A stretch of 64,000 nt of DNA from Bacillus sp. Y1 (GTDB taxonomy: Bacteria > Bacillota > Bacilli > Bacillales > Cytobacillaceae), in the NCBI RefSeq assembly GCF_003586445.1, contig NZ_CP030028.1:820501-884500 (forward strand), given 5' to 3'. Every line of letters starts with the position of its first letter. Within the stretch, counting starts at the first letter, position 1. Made by a program: the position numbers and the translations under genes. Shown here piece by piece: positions 22,565-30,901 of this stretch. The notes under the pieces were generated by a model. It searched no databases. It was not told the DNA's origin and saw only the letters and a program-made list of their open reading frames with translations.

Positions 22565-23404
22565 TTAAACCACTTTTTTGGGGAAAATGATTTTAAAGCA
22601 CACAAGATCTTTATCAATTTTTACTTGTACGTCACCGTTGTATTTTTGTGCAATTTCTTTAATAATCGAAAGCCCAAACCCTCTACTTCTACTTTGTTCT
22701 CTCGGTTTGGTCGATTGCTCAATCTGAAAGAACGCCTCGTCAAATTTCTTTAGTGTACTCGAGTTTTTTACTTCTATGAAAAACGTCCGGTGTAGTTCTT
22801 GTATTTCGACAGAGATTTTACGTTGTTCCTCAGGTAATTCCATCGTGGCGTCATAGCCATTATCTAACAAGTTACTCATTAAGCGAATAAAGTCCGTTGA
22901 GGAAATCATTTTCATAATCTCCTCGCTTGAAATGTTTAGTGAAAACGCAATATGATCTCTTTTAAATTTTTCCATTTTTGTAAAAAGAACAGAGGCGAGA
23001 ATTGGATTATTGATTTTTAATACTTGATTGTTTACTTGAATATCACCAATTAATTCTTTCACATAGTTTTCAGTTTCGGTGTGATTTCCGATTTTTAACA
23101 AACCAGAAATAACGGTTAAATGATTATTCAGGTCGTGACGATCTGACCGTACTGAGGCAACTAACGAATGAAACTCCTTTTCATGAGTAGTTTCAGTGAA
23201 TTGAACTTTCTGTTTGGTTTCGCTTTGATAGATTTTACCTATTATAAAAAGAGAACCAATATTTAATAAAATGACGATGAACATGCTAACTGGAACACCT
23301 AGGATAAACGTGGTTTCCTTCATAATATATAAGGAACCAATAGACATAAAGGTTAAAAATATTTGAAGCAGTACAACAAAAATTAATGGAACAATCCCTT
23401 TCAT
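22565..23404 (-). CDS. GHKL-type sensor histidine kinase, no adjacent response regulator
   Basis: A 279-residue protein. Two hydrophobic segments lie in the first 60 residues, then a Spo0B-like helical hairpin with the phosphoacceptor region RHDLNNHLTVISGLL (His near residue 91), then an ATPase domain with NLLDNGYDAT (N box) and SRGFGLSIIKEIAQKYNG (G box). This is the AgrC/CitA-like architecture. It overlaps the upstream membrane-protein gene by ATGA. No response regulator is next to it, so its partner is elsewhere. The signal is unknown. Confidence 0.82.
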   Translation of the reverse strand: MKGIVPLIFVVLLQIFLTFMSIGSLYIMKETTFILGVPVSMFIVILLNIGSLFIIGKIYQSETKQKVQFTETTHEKEFHSLVASVRSDRHDLNNHLTVISGLLKIGNHTETENYVKELIGDIQVNNQVLKINNPILASVLFTKMEKFKRDHIAFSLNISSEEIMKMISSTDFIRLMSNLLDNGYDATMELPEEQRKISVEIQELHRTFFIEVKNSSTLKKFDEAFFQIEQSTKPREQSRSRGFGLSIIKEIAQKYNGDVQVKIDKDLVCFKIIFPKKVV

Positions 23405-23868
23405 TGTAACCTACTAGCTATAAAAGGAATTTTAATGTTTTTCTTATAGAAAACATATGCAGCAAGTGCTATTGGAAAATTTGTTGAATTAGCTATTAAT
23501 ATACGTTTCCATGGACTAGCCAACACAGTTTCAAGATCTAAAGAAAATAATTGTGTGTACAAAAGAATAAGTACAGTCTGAAACGTGAAAATGGAAATAT
23601 AAAAAATTAAAGCAAACAAGAACCCTTGACTAATCTTTAGTTTAAATAATAAAGATGACAAAAGAGCAACAACAACAAATAGTAAGTATACCTTAAACGA
23701 AAAGGTCATGTACTGATCCGCGAAAAATGCTATCGCAGAATATAAAACTGATAATAATAGATAGGACGTTCCATTTAATTTTATAGAAATTCCGAGTAAG
23801 ACGAAAGTTAGTGCAACTGCAGCTAGTGTTTCTGGTAAGGATAGCAAAAAATAACTGTACCATGCCAT
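23401..23868 (-). CDS. Five-helix membrane protein, probable sensor half of the kinase
   Basis: A 155-residue, very hydrophobic protein with about five transmembrane segments and a short basic C-terminus. It has no recognised domain. The sensor region of AgrC-like kinases is a similar multi-helix bundle, normally fused to the kinase. Here it is a separate gene overlapping the kinase start by four bases, implying tight translational coupling and perhaps a two-subunit receptor. AGGAGAG precedes the start. Confidence 0.65.
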   Translation of the reverse strand: MAWYSYFLLSLPETLAAVALTFVLLGISIKLNGTSYLLLSVLYSAIAFFADQYMTFSFKVYLLFVVVALLSSLLFKLKISQGFLFALIFYISIFTFQTVLILLYTQLFSLDLETVLASPWKRILIANSTNFPIALAAYVFYKKNIKIPFIASRLQ

Positions 23869-23971
23869 GAGTATTCTCTCCTAAAATGATAGTAATGTTT
23901 TAAAATATAATAAATAATAGCATGGATTTGTTCTTATTAACAAACTAATTTCGACAATTTATGACTTTTGT

Positions 23972-24001
23972 TTGAATGTTTCTATAGTGAAAAAATACTA
24001 T
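23972..24001 (+). promoter_or_regulatory. Putative promoter of the ada operon
   Basis: TTGAAT (23972-23977) and TACTAT (23996-24001), 18 bases apart, giving a leader of about 110 bases before adaA. Confidence 0.4.
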
Positions 24002-24056
24002 GATGTTTTTTCCTTTCAGACCATAAGTGCAAGAATGAGGAGGAAGGAGGAACATC

Positions 24057-24095
24057 GTGTTGGTAAACTTGAGATATCTTTATCAACAAAAATGA
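24057..24095 (+). CDS. Possible 12-residue leader ORF before adaA
   Basis: GTG 24057 follows a perfect AAGGAGG by six bases and reads VLVNLRYLYQQK before TGA 24093. It lies in the adaA leader, 22 bases before the adaA start, and adaA has its own AGGAGGG. It may be a leader peptide or simply a chance frame; the strong ribosome site is the only support. Confidence 0.3.
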   Translation: MLVNLRYLYQQK

Positions 24096-24117
24096 TTGTC
24101 TAGGAGGGATAATTTTT

Positions 24118-24690
24118 ATGCGAGAAATCAATCTTTCTTTTGAAGAGATGTGGGAGAAAATTATTGCATGTGATCATACTTACGATGGACTGTTTTATAC
24201 AGCAGTAAAAACAACAAAAATCTACTGCAGACCCTCCTGTCGATCGAGAAAGCCCAAAAAATGCAATGTAGAATTTTACGATGACATGAAAAAAGTAGAA
24301 CAGGCCGGCTTTCGTGCATGTAAAAGATGTAAGCCGGATGCACCTCTTTCTCCAAACGATGAACTAATAACAAAGGTAATCTCCTTCTTAGTTTCACATT
24401 ATAAGGAACCATTACTACTTGATGATGTAGCTAATCACGTGGGAGTAAGTTCTTTCTATATTAATAGGTTATTCAAGAAGGAAACATCGGAAACTCCTAG
24501 GTCCTATCTGGAAAAAATACGAGTTGATAAAGCAGCACATCTTTTAAAATATACGGACCGATCAAATATAGAAATTTGTTATGAAACAGGATTCCAGAGC
24601 TCATCAAATTTTTACAAAGTATTTCGAAATGTGAAGGCTTGTTCCCCTAGTGAATATCGTACAGCATGTAAGGAGGAACAGGTTAGGTGA
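24118..24690 (+). CDS. adaA: Methylphosphotriester-DNA methyltransferase and AraC-type regulator
   Basis: A 190-residue protein. The N-terminal Ada zinc domain has four cysteines, Cys37, Cys41, Cys68 and Cys71 (YCRPSC and ACKRC); Cys37 is the likely methyl acceptor. The C-terminal part is an AraC-type double helix-turn-helix (LDDVANHVGVSSFYINRLFKK). After taking a methyl group from a phosphotriester it activates the adaptive response to alkylation. It has an AGGAGGG site and overlaps the next gene by GTGA. B. subtilis AdaA is the model. Confidence 0.93.
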   Translation: MREINLSFEEMWEKIIACDHTYDGLFYTAVKTTKIYCRPSCRSRKPKKCNVEFYDDMKKVEQAGFRACKRCKPDAPLSPNDELITKVISFLVSHYKEPLLLDDVANHVGVSSFYINRLFKKETSETPRSYLEKIRVDKAAHLLKYTDRSNIEICYETGFQSSSNFYKVFRNVKACSPSEYRTACKEEQVR

Positions 24691-25592
24691 AGTGGATCAA
24701 TTACGAGTCACATCTTGAAATATTACCACCACAAGTATTTAGTTTTGCAGAGTGCCTGGTGTTTTTAGGACGATCTCAAGAAGAGGTTCTTCATCGACTT
24801 AATGATGGTTATTTATATAAATTGTTGCTCATTGAGGATGAAATGATTTTAGTTAAGATTTCTGAAGCTGAAGGCATTATAAAAGTTGAATTTCCGTTAG
24901 GTGCATCAAATACTAGCAAACGAATACAGGTAGTCACTCACATTGAGGAGTGGTTTGATCTCCATTCAGATTTAGAAGAATTTTATCAAATGGCAAATGA
25001 GGACCAACTTTTAAAGAGAATGGTAGAGAAATATTATGGGTTGCGAATGATAGGGATTCCTGACTTATTCGAGGCCCTTACTTGGGCAATTATGGGCCAA
25101 CAAATCAATTTATCGTTCGCCTACTTACTTAAAAAACGTTTGGTTGAGAGTTACGGAAAGAGTCTAACTTTTGAAGGAAATACGTATTGGATATATCCTA
25201 CATATGAGGTAATCGCAAATGTAAAGGTAGAGGATTTAAGAAATCTTCAATTTACGACTAGGAAAGCGGAATATATCATAGGAATTGCAAAGATGATGGT
25301 AAGCGGTGAAATGACAAAAGAAAGATTGAAAAAACAGGAGTATCATGAACTTCACACCCAGTTAATGAAGATCCGGGGAGTAGGAGCATGGACTGCGGAT
25401 TATGTGATGATGAAATGCTTTCACCAATACTCTTCGTTTCCGATTGCAGACGTAGGACTTCATAATGCATTAAAGCTCCAATTAGGACTAGAGAATAAAC
25501 CAACGATACATGATATTAGAGCAATCGCGACAAATTGGGAAGGTTGGCAATCGTATGCGACTTTCTATTTATGGAGGTCTCTTTATGATTAA
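24687..25592 (+). CDS. alkA: DNA-3-methyladenine glycosylase II
   Basis: A 301-residue HhH-GPD glycosylase. The N-terminal third matches the AlkA beta domain in layout; the catalytic core has AIMGQQINLSFAYLLKKRLV, the helix-hairpin-helix LMKIRGVGAWTADYVMMKC and the catalytic Asp in SSFPIADVGLHNAL. It removes alkylated purines from DNA. It starts with GTG inside the adaA stop and overlaps adaB by eight bases, so all three are one operon. In B. subtilis alkA is divergent from adaAB; here it sits between them. Confidence 0.92.
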   Translation: MKWINYESHLEILPPQVFSFAECLVFLGRSQEEVLHRLNDGYLYKLLLIEDEMILVKISEAEGIIKVEFPLGASNTSKRIQVVTHIEEWFDLHSDLEEFYQMANEDQLLKRMVEKYYGLRMIGIPDLFEALTWAIMGQQINLSFAYLLKKRLVESYGKSLTFEGNTYWIYPTYEVIANVKVEDLRNLQFTTRKAEYIIGIAKMMVSGEMTKERLKKQEYHELHTQLMKIRGVGAWTADYVMMKCFHQYSSFPIADVGLHNALKLQLGLENKPTIHDIRAIATNWEGWQSYATFYLWRSLYD

Positions 25593-26076
25593 TAGATATA
25601 TAATCGATTATCTGTCACCAATAGGAGTAGTAGAAATTATCGGATCAATGAATGAGATTTATTCCATCATGTTCGTAGACCGGGAAGAGATTCAAAATAC
25701 GATTCAAGAGGAAACACCGAAAGTATTGAAAGAATGTTTGAATCAAATCGATGAATATTTTAAGGGAAAACGTCAAGTATTCACTTTTCCTTATAAATTA
25801 GAGGGAACAAATTTTCAGCAAACAGTGTGGAAGGCATTAGTCCATATCCCGTTTGGTGAAACAGGAACTTATAAGGAGCTAGCTATTAGGATTGACAATG
25901 AAAAAGCAATTAGAGCAGTTGGTCATGCAAATGGTAGAAACAAGCTAAGTATTGTCATCCCATGCCATAGAATCATTGGGTCTAGTGGGAAGCTTACAGG
26001 TTATGCGGGTGGATTGTGGCGGAAGGAATGGTTGCTTCAGCATGAACGTAGGAGTAACAGTATAGACAATACTTGA
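25585..26076 (+). CDS. adaB: Methylated-DNA-[protein]-cysteine S-methyltransferase
   Basis: A 163-residue O6-methylguanine-DNA methyltransferase. The active-site IPCHRI motif holds Cys127; the DNA-binding helix RAVGHANGRN precedes it. It repairs O6-methylguanine by irreversible transfer to its cysteine. ATG 25585 follows GGAGGT inside the end of alkA; a longer frame from 25510 lies within alkA and is rejected. Last gene of the ada operon. Confidence 0.93.
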   Translation: MINRYIIDYLSPIGVVEIIGSMNEIYSIMFVDREEIQNTIQEETPKVLKECLNQIDEYFKGKRQVFTFPYKLEGTNFQQTVWKALVHIPFGETGTYKELAIRIDNEKAIRAVGHANGRNKLSIVIPCHRIIGSSGKLTGYAGGLWRKEWLLQHERRSNSIDNT

Positions 26077-26092
26077 TCATAATAATGTGAGT

Positions 26093-26130
26093 GAAAATCC
26101 TATTAATTTCCCTTATTAATAGGATTTTTT
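26093..26130 (+). terminator. Intrinsic terminator of the ada operon
   Basis: AATCCTATTAAT pairs with ATTAATAGGATT, followed by TTTT. Confidence 0.9.
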
Positions 26131-26246
26131 ATGCTTATGACATCCTCTAATAGCCTTATTTTTTCTAACTTGGACAAGCGCCGACGCAAACTCTCTCTCA
26201 TCTTCATATATCTGTAAAAGAATGATTAAGATAGGAGGGAATTTGA

Positions 26247-27560
26247 TTGTTCGGGTATTCAATGGTTCAAATGGTAAGATCTCATGCGGATAAGCTGGAG
26301 CGACCGTTAAGGGAACAAATATTGAACATGTATAAACCCTTTAAATGGACGCCTTGCTTTTTGCATAATATGTTCGAAGGGATGTTAAAACGAAGTAAAA
26401 AGTACTCGGTTATTATTGAATTTCAAGAGGGATGTTACGACACTGGTTGTAAAGAAGTAGATGGAATAATGAATCGTCATATGAGAAATAAAATTAAGAG
26501 TCATTTTCCTAGAGTGTCCTGCTGTAGTGCTGACATAACTCCCAGTGGGTTAGAAGAAATGCTGACTAGTTGTAATCATATTAAAAGAGTGTACCTCAAT
26601 AGTGAGGTAAAGGCTTTTCTTAATGTAGCAGTATCCTCTGCAAAAGCTTCTAATATTGTAAGAAACGGGACAATATTAACAGGTAACGGTGTGAAAATCG
26701 CCATCATAGATACAGGAATATATCCGCATCCAGATCTTTCAGGGAGAATTACAGATTTTGTTGATTTTATCAATAATCGAACAGAAGCTTATGACGATAA
26801 TGGTCATGGTACGCACTGTGCAGGAGATGCTGCTTCTGCTTCTGTAAATTATGCGGGGCCTGCTCCAAGGGCAAATTTGGTAGGAGTAAAGGTACTTGAT
26901 AAAATGGGGTCAGGTTCACTTGAAACAGTGATGCAAGGTGTGGACTGGTGTATTCAGTATAATGAAAATAACCCAAATAATAAAATCGACATTATTAGTA
27001 TGTCGTTAGGAAGTACCGCGCAAAACTACCGAACTGAAGATGACGATCCAATGGTTAAAATAGTAGAGGAAGCGTGGGCAGCTGGAATTGTTGTTTGTGT
27101 AGCTGCAGGGAATGAGGGACCCGAAAAAAGTACGATCGCTAGTCCTGGATTAAGTGATAAAGTAATAACGGTAGGAGCGCTTGATGATCGAAATACGGTA
27201 GAGAGAAGTGACGATGATGTGGCAAGCTTCTCTAGTCGGGGACCAACCATTTATGGTGGAGTAAAACCAGATATATTAGCACCTGGAGTAAATATTGTTT
27301 CATTAAGATCGCCGAATTCCTATTTAGATAAATTGCAAAAGAGCAGTCGAGTAGAGAATGATTATTTTACTTTATCGGGAACCTCGATGGCCACTCCAAT
27401 TTGTGCCGGGGTTGTTGCATTAATGAAAGAAGCCAATCCTAGACTAACCCCTGATGAAGTCAAAAAATTATTAATGACTAACACAGATGTTTGGCGAGAT
27501 CGAGAAAAGAATATTTATGGTTCAGGTTATATAAACGCTGAAGAATCCATTCCTCAGTAA
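26247..27560 (+). CDS. aprX: Subtilisin-like serine protease, AprX type
   Basis: A 437-residue S8 peptidase with no signal peptide, as in the AprX subfamily, which is thought to act inside the cell or in stationary phase. The catalytic triad is visible: Asp155 (IAIIDTGIYPHPDL), His187 (DDNGHGTHCAG) and Ser380 (LSGTSMATPI), with the oxyanion-hole Asn in AAGNEGP. The N-terminal 140 residues form a prodomain-like region rich in Cys. TTG 26247 follows AGGAGG by eight bases. Single gene with its own terminator. Confidence 0.9.
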   Translation: MFGYSMVQMVRSHADKLERPLREQILNMYKPFKWTPCFLHNMFEGMLKRSKKYSVIIEFQEGCYDTGCKEVDGIMNRHMRNKIKSHFPRVSCCSADITPSGLEEMLTSCNHIKRVYLNSEVKAFLNVAVSSAKASNIVRNGTILTGNGVKIAIIDTGIYPHPDLSGRITDFVDFINNRTEAYDDNGHGTHCAGDAASASVNYAGPAPRANLVGVKVLDKMGSGSLETVMQGVDWCIQYNENNPNNKIDIISMSLGSTAQNYRTEDDDPMVKIVEEAWAAGIVVCVAAGNEGPEKSTIASPGLSDKVITVGALDDRNTVERSDDDVASFSSRGPTIYGGVKPDILAPGVNIVSLRSPNSYLDKLQKSSRVENDYFTLSGTSMATPICAGVVALMKEANPRLTPDEVKKLLMTNTDVWRDREKNIYGSGYINAEESIPQ

Positions 27561-27571
27561 TAGTAAGAAGA

Positions 27572-27600
27572 GCTTCCTTATACAGGGAGCTTTTATTTTT
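27572..27600 (+). terminator. Intrinsic terminator after aprX
   Basis: AGCTTCCT (27572-27579) pairs with AGGGAGCT (27585-27592, one G-U), followed by TTTATTTTT. Confidence 0.8.
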
Positions 27601-27627
27601 ATTAAATGAATATTTGTAAAAATATAA

Positions 27628-27686
27628 TTGACATTGAGAATCATTATCGATTATATTTAAGTTGTTAATAATGATAATCATTTTCA
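27628..27686 (+). promoter_or_regulatory. Promoter with two Fur boxes before ykuN
   Basis: TTGACA (27628-27633) and a TATATT-like -10 (27652-27657) frame a Fur box TGAGAATCATTATCG (27635-27649). A second box TGATAATCATTTTCA (27672-27686) matches the 7-1-7 consensus TGATAAT-N-ATTATCA at 14 of 15 positions. Fur with iron would block the promoter, so the operon is expected to be on in iron starvation. Confidence 0.88.
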
Positions 27687-27703
27687 ATTAGAGGAGGAGA
27701 ACA

Positions 27704-28171
27704 GTGAAAATATTTATTGGCTATGTAAGTATGTCCGGTAATACGGAGGATATGGCGAATATTTTGAAAGAAACTCTTCTTGAATGTGGATGTGAGGTAG
27801 ATCTACGTGATTTAGAAACAGTAGATGCATATTCTTTAAAAGACTACGATTGTATCTTCTTTGGTGCATACACCTGGGGAGATGGGGATCTGCCATATGA
27901 GGTCGAAGAGTTTTTTGATGATCTCAAAAAACTAAATTTAAATGGAGTAAAGGCTGCTTGCTTTGGTTCAGGTGATACCCTCTATCCTAAGTTTTGTATG
28001 GCAGTGGATATCATGGCAACGACACTGCATGAACAGGGCTGTGATGTATTTGAGGGGAAATTAAAGGTAGAGCATAGTCCTGAAGCAGATGCGGAAGTAG
28101 ACGAATGCAGACAGTTTGCGAAGTCAGTATATCAATGGGTCAATAAGGGGGAGAAGCTTACATATGTTTGA
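27704..28171 (+). CDS. ykuN: Flavodoxin, YkuN type
   Basis: A 155-residue flavodoxin-fold protein. The FMN phosphate loop MSGNTED lies at residues 9-15 and the flanking isoalloxazine loops YTWGDGDLP and GSGDTLYP follow. Flavodoxin replaces ferredoxin as electron carrier when iron is short. GTG 27704 has a strong GAGGAGG site. It overlaps ykuO by eight bases and the operon is preceded by Fur boxes, matching B. subtilis ykuNOP. Confidence 0.92.
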   Translation: MKIFIGYVSMSGNTEDMANILKETLLECGCEVDLRDLETVDAYSLKDYDCIFFGAYTWGDGDLPYEVEEFFDDLKKLNLNGVKAACFGSGDTLYPKFCMAVDIMATTLHEQGCDVFEGKLKVEHSPEADAEVDECRQFAKSVYQWVNKGEKLTYV

Positions 28172-29051
28172 AAAAGGGTCTACTGCAGTTTTATCCACCT
28201 CTAGATTACCGTTTATTGTGGCTGTGAAAAATGCAGGTCTATACTCTTTTGAAAAAGGTGAATGGCTCTTGCAGTACCCCCTTTCACACAGCATTTATAA
28301 GCTAGTAGGTATTTCTCCATATATTTTTGGGATAGGAGACAATGGGCTGATTGTTCGTTATAACCCTTATAACAATAAATGGACACATACATTCTTCCCA
28401 ACACCACAACGACTTTGGGACATCACAGGGAATGAGTCAGGTATTATTATTACCCATGTAGGAAGCAAGCTTTATATTTCATATAACTTTGGTTCCAACT
28501 GGTCTGTTATCCATCCTTTTAAAGAATTGTCTATTAAACCATTCATCCGCTCCTTATTTTTGTATAAAGAACACTTATACATTGGTACTCAGATTAATAG
28601 AGAATCAGGTGGTTTATGGAGTTTTTCTTTGGAAAGTGGTGAATTAACCCTTGTAAAAAAAGAATCAAACTCCATGATTTCTTCCATTTATATAGATTGT
28701 GAGGATTGCATGTTTATTGCAAAAGGAAATGCGAGGTCTAAAGAAGGATCTATAGAGATGAAGTCACTTCGTGGATCTAGATGGAGAACATTTGAACAAA
28801 CCATCTCTGAAAAGGCATTTCTAGATGTATTTAACGTAGGAAAGAACTTATATACAACCACAAGTAAGGATGAATACGGATATTCTAGAATATATGAAAT
28901 TAACAAACAGAGACATATTCTATTACCTATTGAAACAATAGAAGGACATGGCTTCAGAGGAGCTGGCTGTAAGGATGAATTGTTTATTAGTTCTCCTATC
29001 GAAAGCAAGTGGATTGATCGAAGCTATGAAATGACAAAACTAGTTCACTAG
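28164..29051 (+). CDS. ykuO: YkuO-like protein of the flavodoxin operon, unknown function
   Basis: A 295-residue soluble protein between two flavodoxin genes. It appears all-beta, with repeated short strands separated by turns (for example GIGDNGLIVRYNPYNNKW and YIGTQINRESGGLWSF), suggesting a propeller-like fold. ATG 28164 follows AGGGGGA by about 11 bases; a longer frame from 28116 lies in ykuN. The name rests mainly on position in a ykuNOP-type operon. Role unknown; co-regulation suggests a function in iron limitation. Confidence 0.72.
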   Translation: MFEKGSTAVLSTSRLPFIVAVKNAGLYSFEKGEWLLQYPLSHSIYKLVGISPYIFGIGDNGLIVRYNPYNNKWTHTFFPTPQRLWDITGNESGIIITHVGSKLYISYNFGSNWSVIHPFKELSIKPFIRSLFLYKEHLYIGTQINRESGGLWSFSLESGELTLVKKESNSMISSIYIDCEDCMFIAKGNARSKEGSIEMKSLRGSRWRTFEQTISEKAFLDVFNVGKNLYTTTSKDEYGYSRIYEINKQRHILLPIETIEGHGFRGAGCKDELFISSPIESKWIDRSYEMTKLVH

Positions 29052-29062
29052 GAGAGATGATC

Positions 29063-29512
29063 ATGAAAATTGGTGTTATATATGCAAGTATGTCAGGAAA
29101 TACAGAAGCGATCGCAGATTTAATAGTTGAACAACTAAAAAAGCATAACCATGATGTAGATCTGAAGGATATGCTTAGCCTACCTGCTAGCGATTTCTTA
29201 CTTTACGACCTAATTTTTATAGGAATGTATACTTGGGGAGATGGAGATTATCCGGATGAATGTCTAGATATTATTGCAGAAGTGGAACAGTTAGACTTAT
29301 ACGAGAAGCCATTTGCCCTATTTGGATCAGGAGACACTTCATATCCTGAATTCTGTGGTGCATTAGATAAGCTTAAGGAATTAATTGAGAATCAGAATGG
29401 TGTATGCTTAGGAGAACCGTTAAGAATAGAATTTAATCCAAGCAAAGCAGATGAAGAAGAGATCAATCAGTTTGTCATGCAAGCATTATCTGTTTTTGAA
29501 AAGAGTAGTTAA
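29063..29512 (+). CDS. ykuP: Flavodoxin, YkuP type
   Basis: A 149-residue flavodoxin related to YkuN, with MSGNTEA, YTWGDGDYP and GSGDTSYPE loops for FMN. It is the third gene of the Fur-controlled operon, 11 bases after ykuO. ATG 29063 is preferred to ATG 29057 because AGGAGAG ends at 29056. The two flavodoxins are clearly paralogs and may serve different redox partners. Confidence 0.92.
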   Translation: MKIGVIYASMSGNTEAIADLIVEQLKKHNHDVDLKDMLSLPASDFLLYDLIFIGMYTWGDGDYPDECLDIIAEVEQLDLYEKPFALFGSGDTSYPEFCGALDKLKELIENQNGVCLGEPLRIEFNPSKADEEEINQFVMQALSVFEKSS

Positions 29513-29523
29513 ATAAATGTGAT

Positions 29524-29563
29524 TAAAGAGTGGGTCTGGGTCAACCAGGTCCACTCTTTTTGT
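29524..29563 (+). terminator. Intrinsic terminator of the ykuNOP operon
   Basis: AAAGAGTGG pairs with CCACTCTTT around a nested CTGG/CCAG, followed by TTTT. Confidence 0.88.
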
Positions 29564-29606
29564 ACTATAGAATAAAAAAGTGCAGACGATACCAAAACAA
29601 TGCTAG

Positions 29607-29644
29607 TGTTAACGCTTACATACTAATCTTCGACTTTTTATAAT
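29607..29644 (+). promoter_or_regulatory. cre site overlapping the -35 of the sugar ABC operon
   Basis: TGTTAACGCTTACA (29607-29620) matches the CcpA consensus TGWNANCGNTNWCA at every position. The putative promoter is TTACAT (29616-29621) and TATAAT (29639-29644) with 17 bases between. Overlap with the -35 predicts carbon catabolite repression by CcpA. Confidence 0.82.
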
Positions 29645-29689
29645 TAACTTGTAACCAATTGAGAACAAAAATATTAAGGGGGAAACAAG

Positions 29690-30811
29690 ATGAGAAAGTT
29701 TTTGAGAACGATTTCTTTAATGCTAGCTTTTATGTTAGTGGCAGGTGTGCTAGCCGCGTGTAACAGTGAAAGTAGCGGTGGTGGAAGCAGCAGTAGCAAA
29801 GTAAGTGTAGGAATCGTATTACCAACTAAGGATGAACCAAGATGGGTTCAAGACGAACAAAGATTCAAAGATGCTCTATCAGGCTCAGAATATACTACAG
29901 AAATCTTATTTAGCCAAGGTTCATCTGCTAAGGAAAAAGAAAATGTAGAAACATTATTAAACAAAGGTATTGAAGTACTAATCATTAGCCCTCAAGACGG
30001 TGAGGCTGCAGCGGCTGCTGTTGAAGCTGCGAAGAAGGACGGAGTTACGGTTATTGCTTACGACCGTTTAATTACAAATACAGATGCAGTAGATTACTAT
30101 GTAACATTTGATAGTCTCGCTGTAGGTGCGGCACAAGGTCAATACTTAATTGATTCTGCAGAAGGTTCAAATGTTCCATTGTATTTATATGCTGGTGCTT
30201 CTTCTGATAATAATGCTTTCTTGTTCTTTGAAGGAGCTTGGAGCGTTCTTCAACCGAAGATAGCTGATGGAACATTTACCATTGCAAACTCAAGTGAAGC
30301 TGAGAAATTAAAGGATAAAGCGGAATTAACTCGTGATGAAATGAGTAAAATTCTTGGCCAAGTAACAACAAACTGGGATCCAAATGAAGCGAAAAACAAA
30401 GCTCAAACACACTTAACAGCTGTTGGTGCAGATTTGAAGGGTGATGTAGCTATTCTTGCGCCGAACGATGGTACAGCTCGTTCTATTGCAGACGTATTCT
30501 CTTCTGACGGAGAAGTTACTAGCTTTGTAGTAACTGGACAAGACGCTGAAAAAGCATCTATTCAATATGTAATCGATGGCAAACAATCAATGACTGTATT
30601 TAAGGATGTTCGTACCCTTGTTACGGATGCAATGGGAATGGCAGTTGATATCCTTGATGGAAAGACACCTGAAACGACAGGTAGCTACGATAATGGAGAA
30701 GTAGAAGTAAAAGCGAAACAAACAGATGTTATCGTTGTTGATGAGGAAAACGTGAAGAGTGAATTAATTGACTCAGGTTACTACGAAGCCAGCGAATTTA
30801 CTGGACTTTAA
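29690..30811 (+). CDS. chvE: Monosaccharide-binding lipoprotein of ABC transporter, ChvE/XylF type
   Basis: A 373-residue periplasmic-binding-protein-fold lipoprotein with lipobox LAAC (Cys23). Sugar-family blocks include GIVLPTKDEPRW near residue 42, NKGIEVLIISPQDG, VIAYDRLI, and VVTGQDAEKASIQ with MTVFKDV. It captures a sugar outside the cell and delivers it to GguA/GguB. AAGGGGGAAA precedes the start. Substrates of this group include xylose, arabinose, galactose and glucose; the sequence alone does not choose. Confidence 0.88.
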   Translation: MRKFLRTISLMLAFMLVAGVLAACNSESSGGGSSSSKVSVGIVLPTKDEPRWVQDEQRFKDALSGSEYTTEILFSQGSSAKEKENVETLLNKGIEVLIISPQDGEAAAAAVEAAKKDGVTVIAYDRLITNTDAVDYYVTFDSLAVGAAQGQYLIDSAEGSNVPLYLYAGASSDNNAFLFFEGAWSVLQPKIADGTFTIANSSEAEKLKDKAELTRDEMSKILGQVTTNWDPNEAKNKAQTHLTAVGADLKGDVAILAPNDGTARSIADVFSSDGEVTSFVVTGQDAEKASIQYVIDGKQSMTVFKDVRTLVTDAMGMAVDILDGKTPETTGSYDNGEVEVKAKQTDVIVVDEENVKSELIDSGYYEASEFTGL

Positions 30812-30831
30812 AAAATAAACAGAGTTTGTTG

Positions 30832-30865
30832 CGGAATAGTGGTAGAGTGGTCTATCACTATTTCG
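30832..30865 (+). other. Intercistronic stem-loop between binding protein and ATPase genes
   Basis: 30832-30846 pairs with 30851-30865 (15 pairs, three G-U) around GTGG, with no T tract. Such a hairpin commonly protects the upstream message so that binding protein is made in excess of the membrane parts; that role is inferred. Confidence 0.6.
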
Positions 30866-30901
30866 TAATTGTAACAGTTGTCTTGTAAAGGGGGTATACA
30901 A

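Noticed and set aside
24161..24412. 83-codon minus-strand frame inside adaA
   Set aside because: Antisense shadow of the conserved adaA zinc domain.
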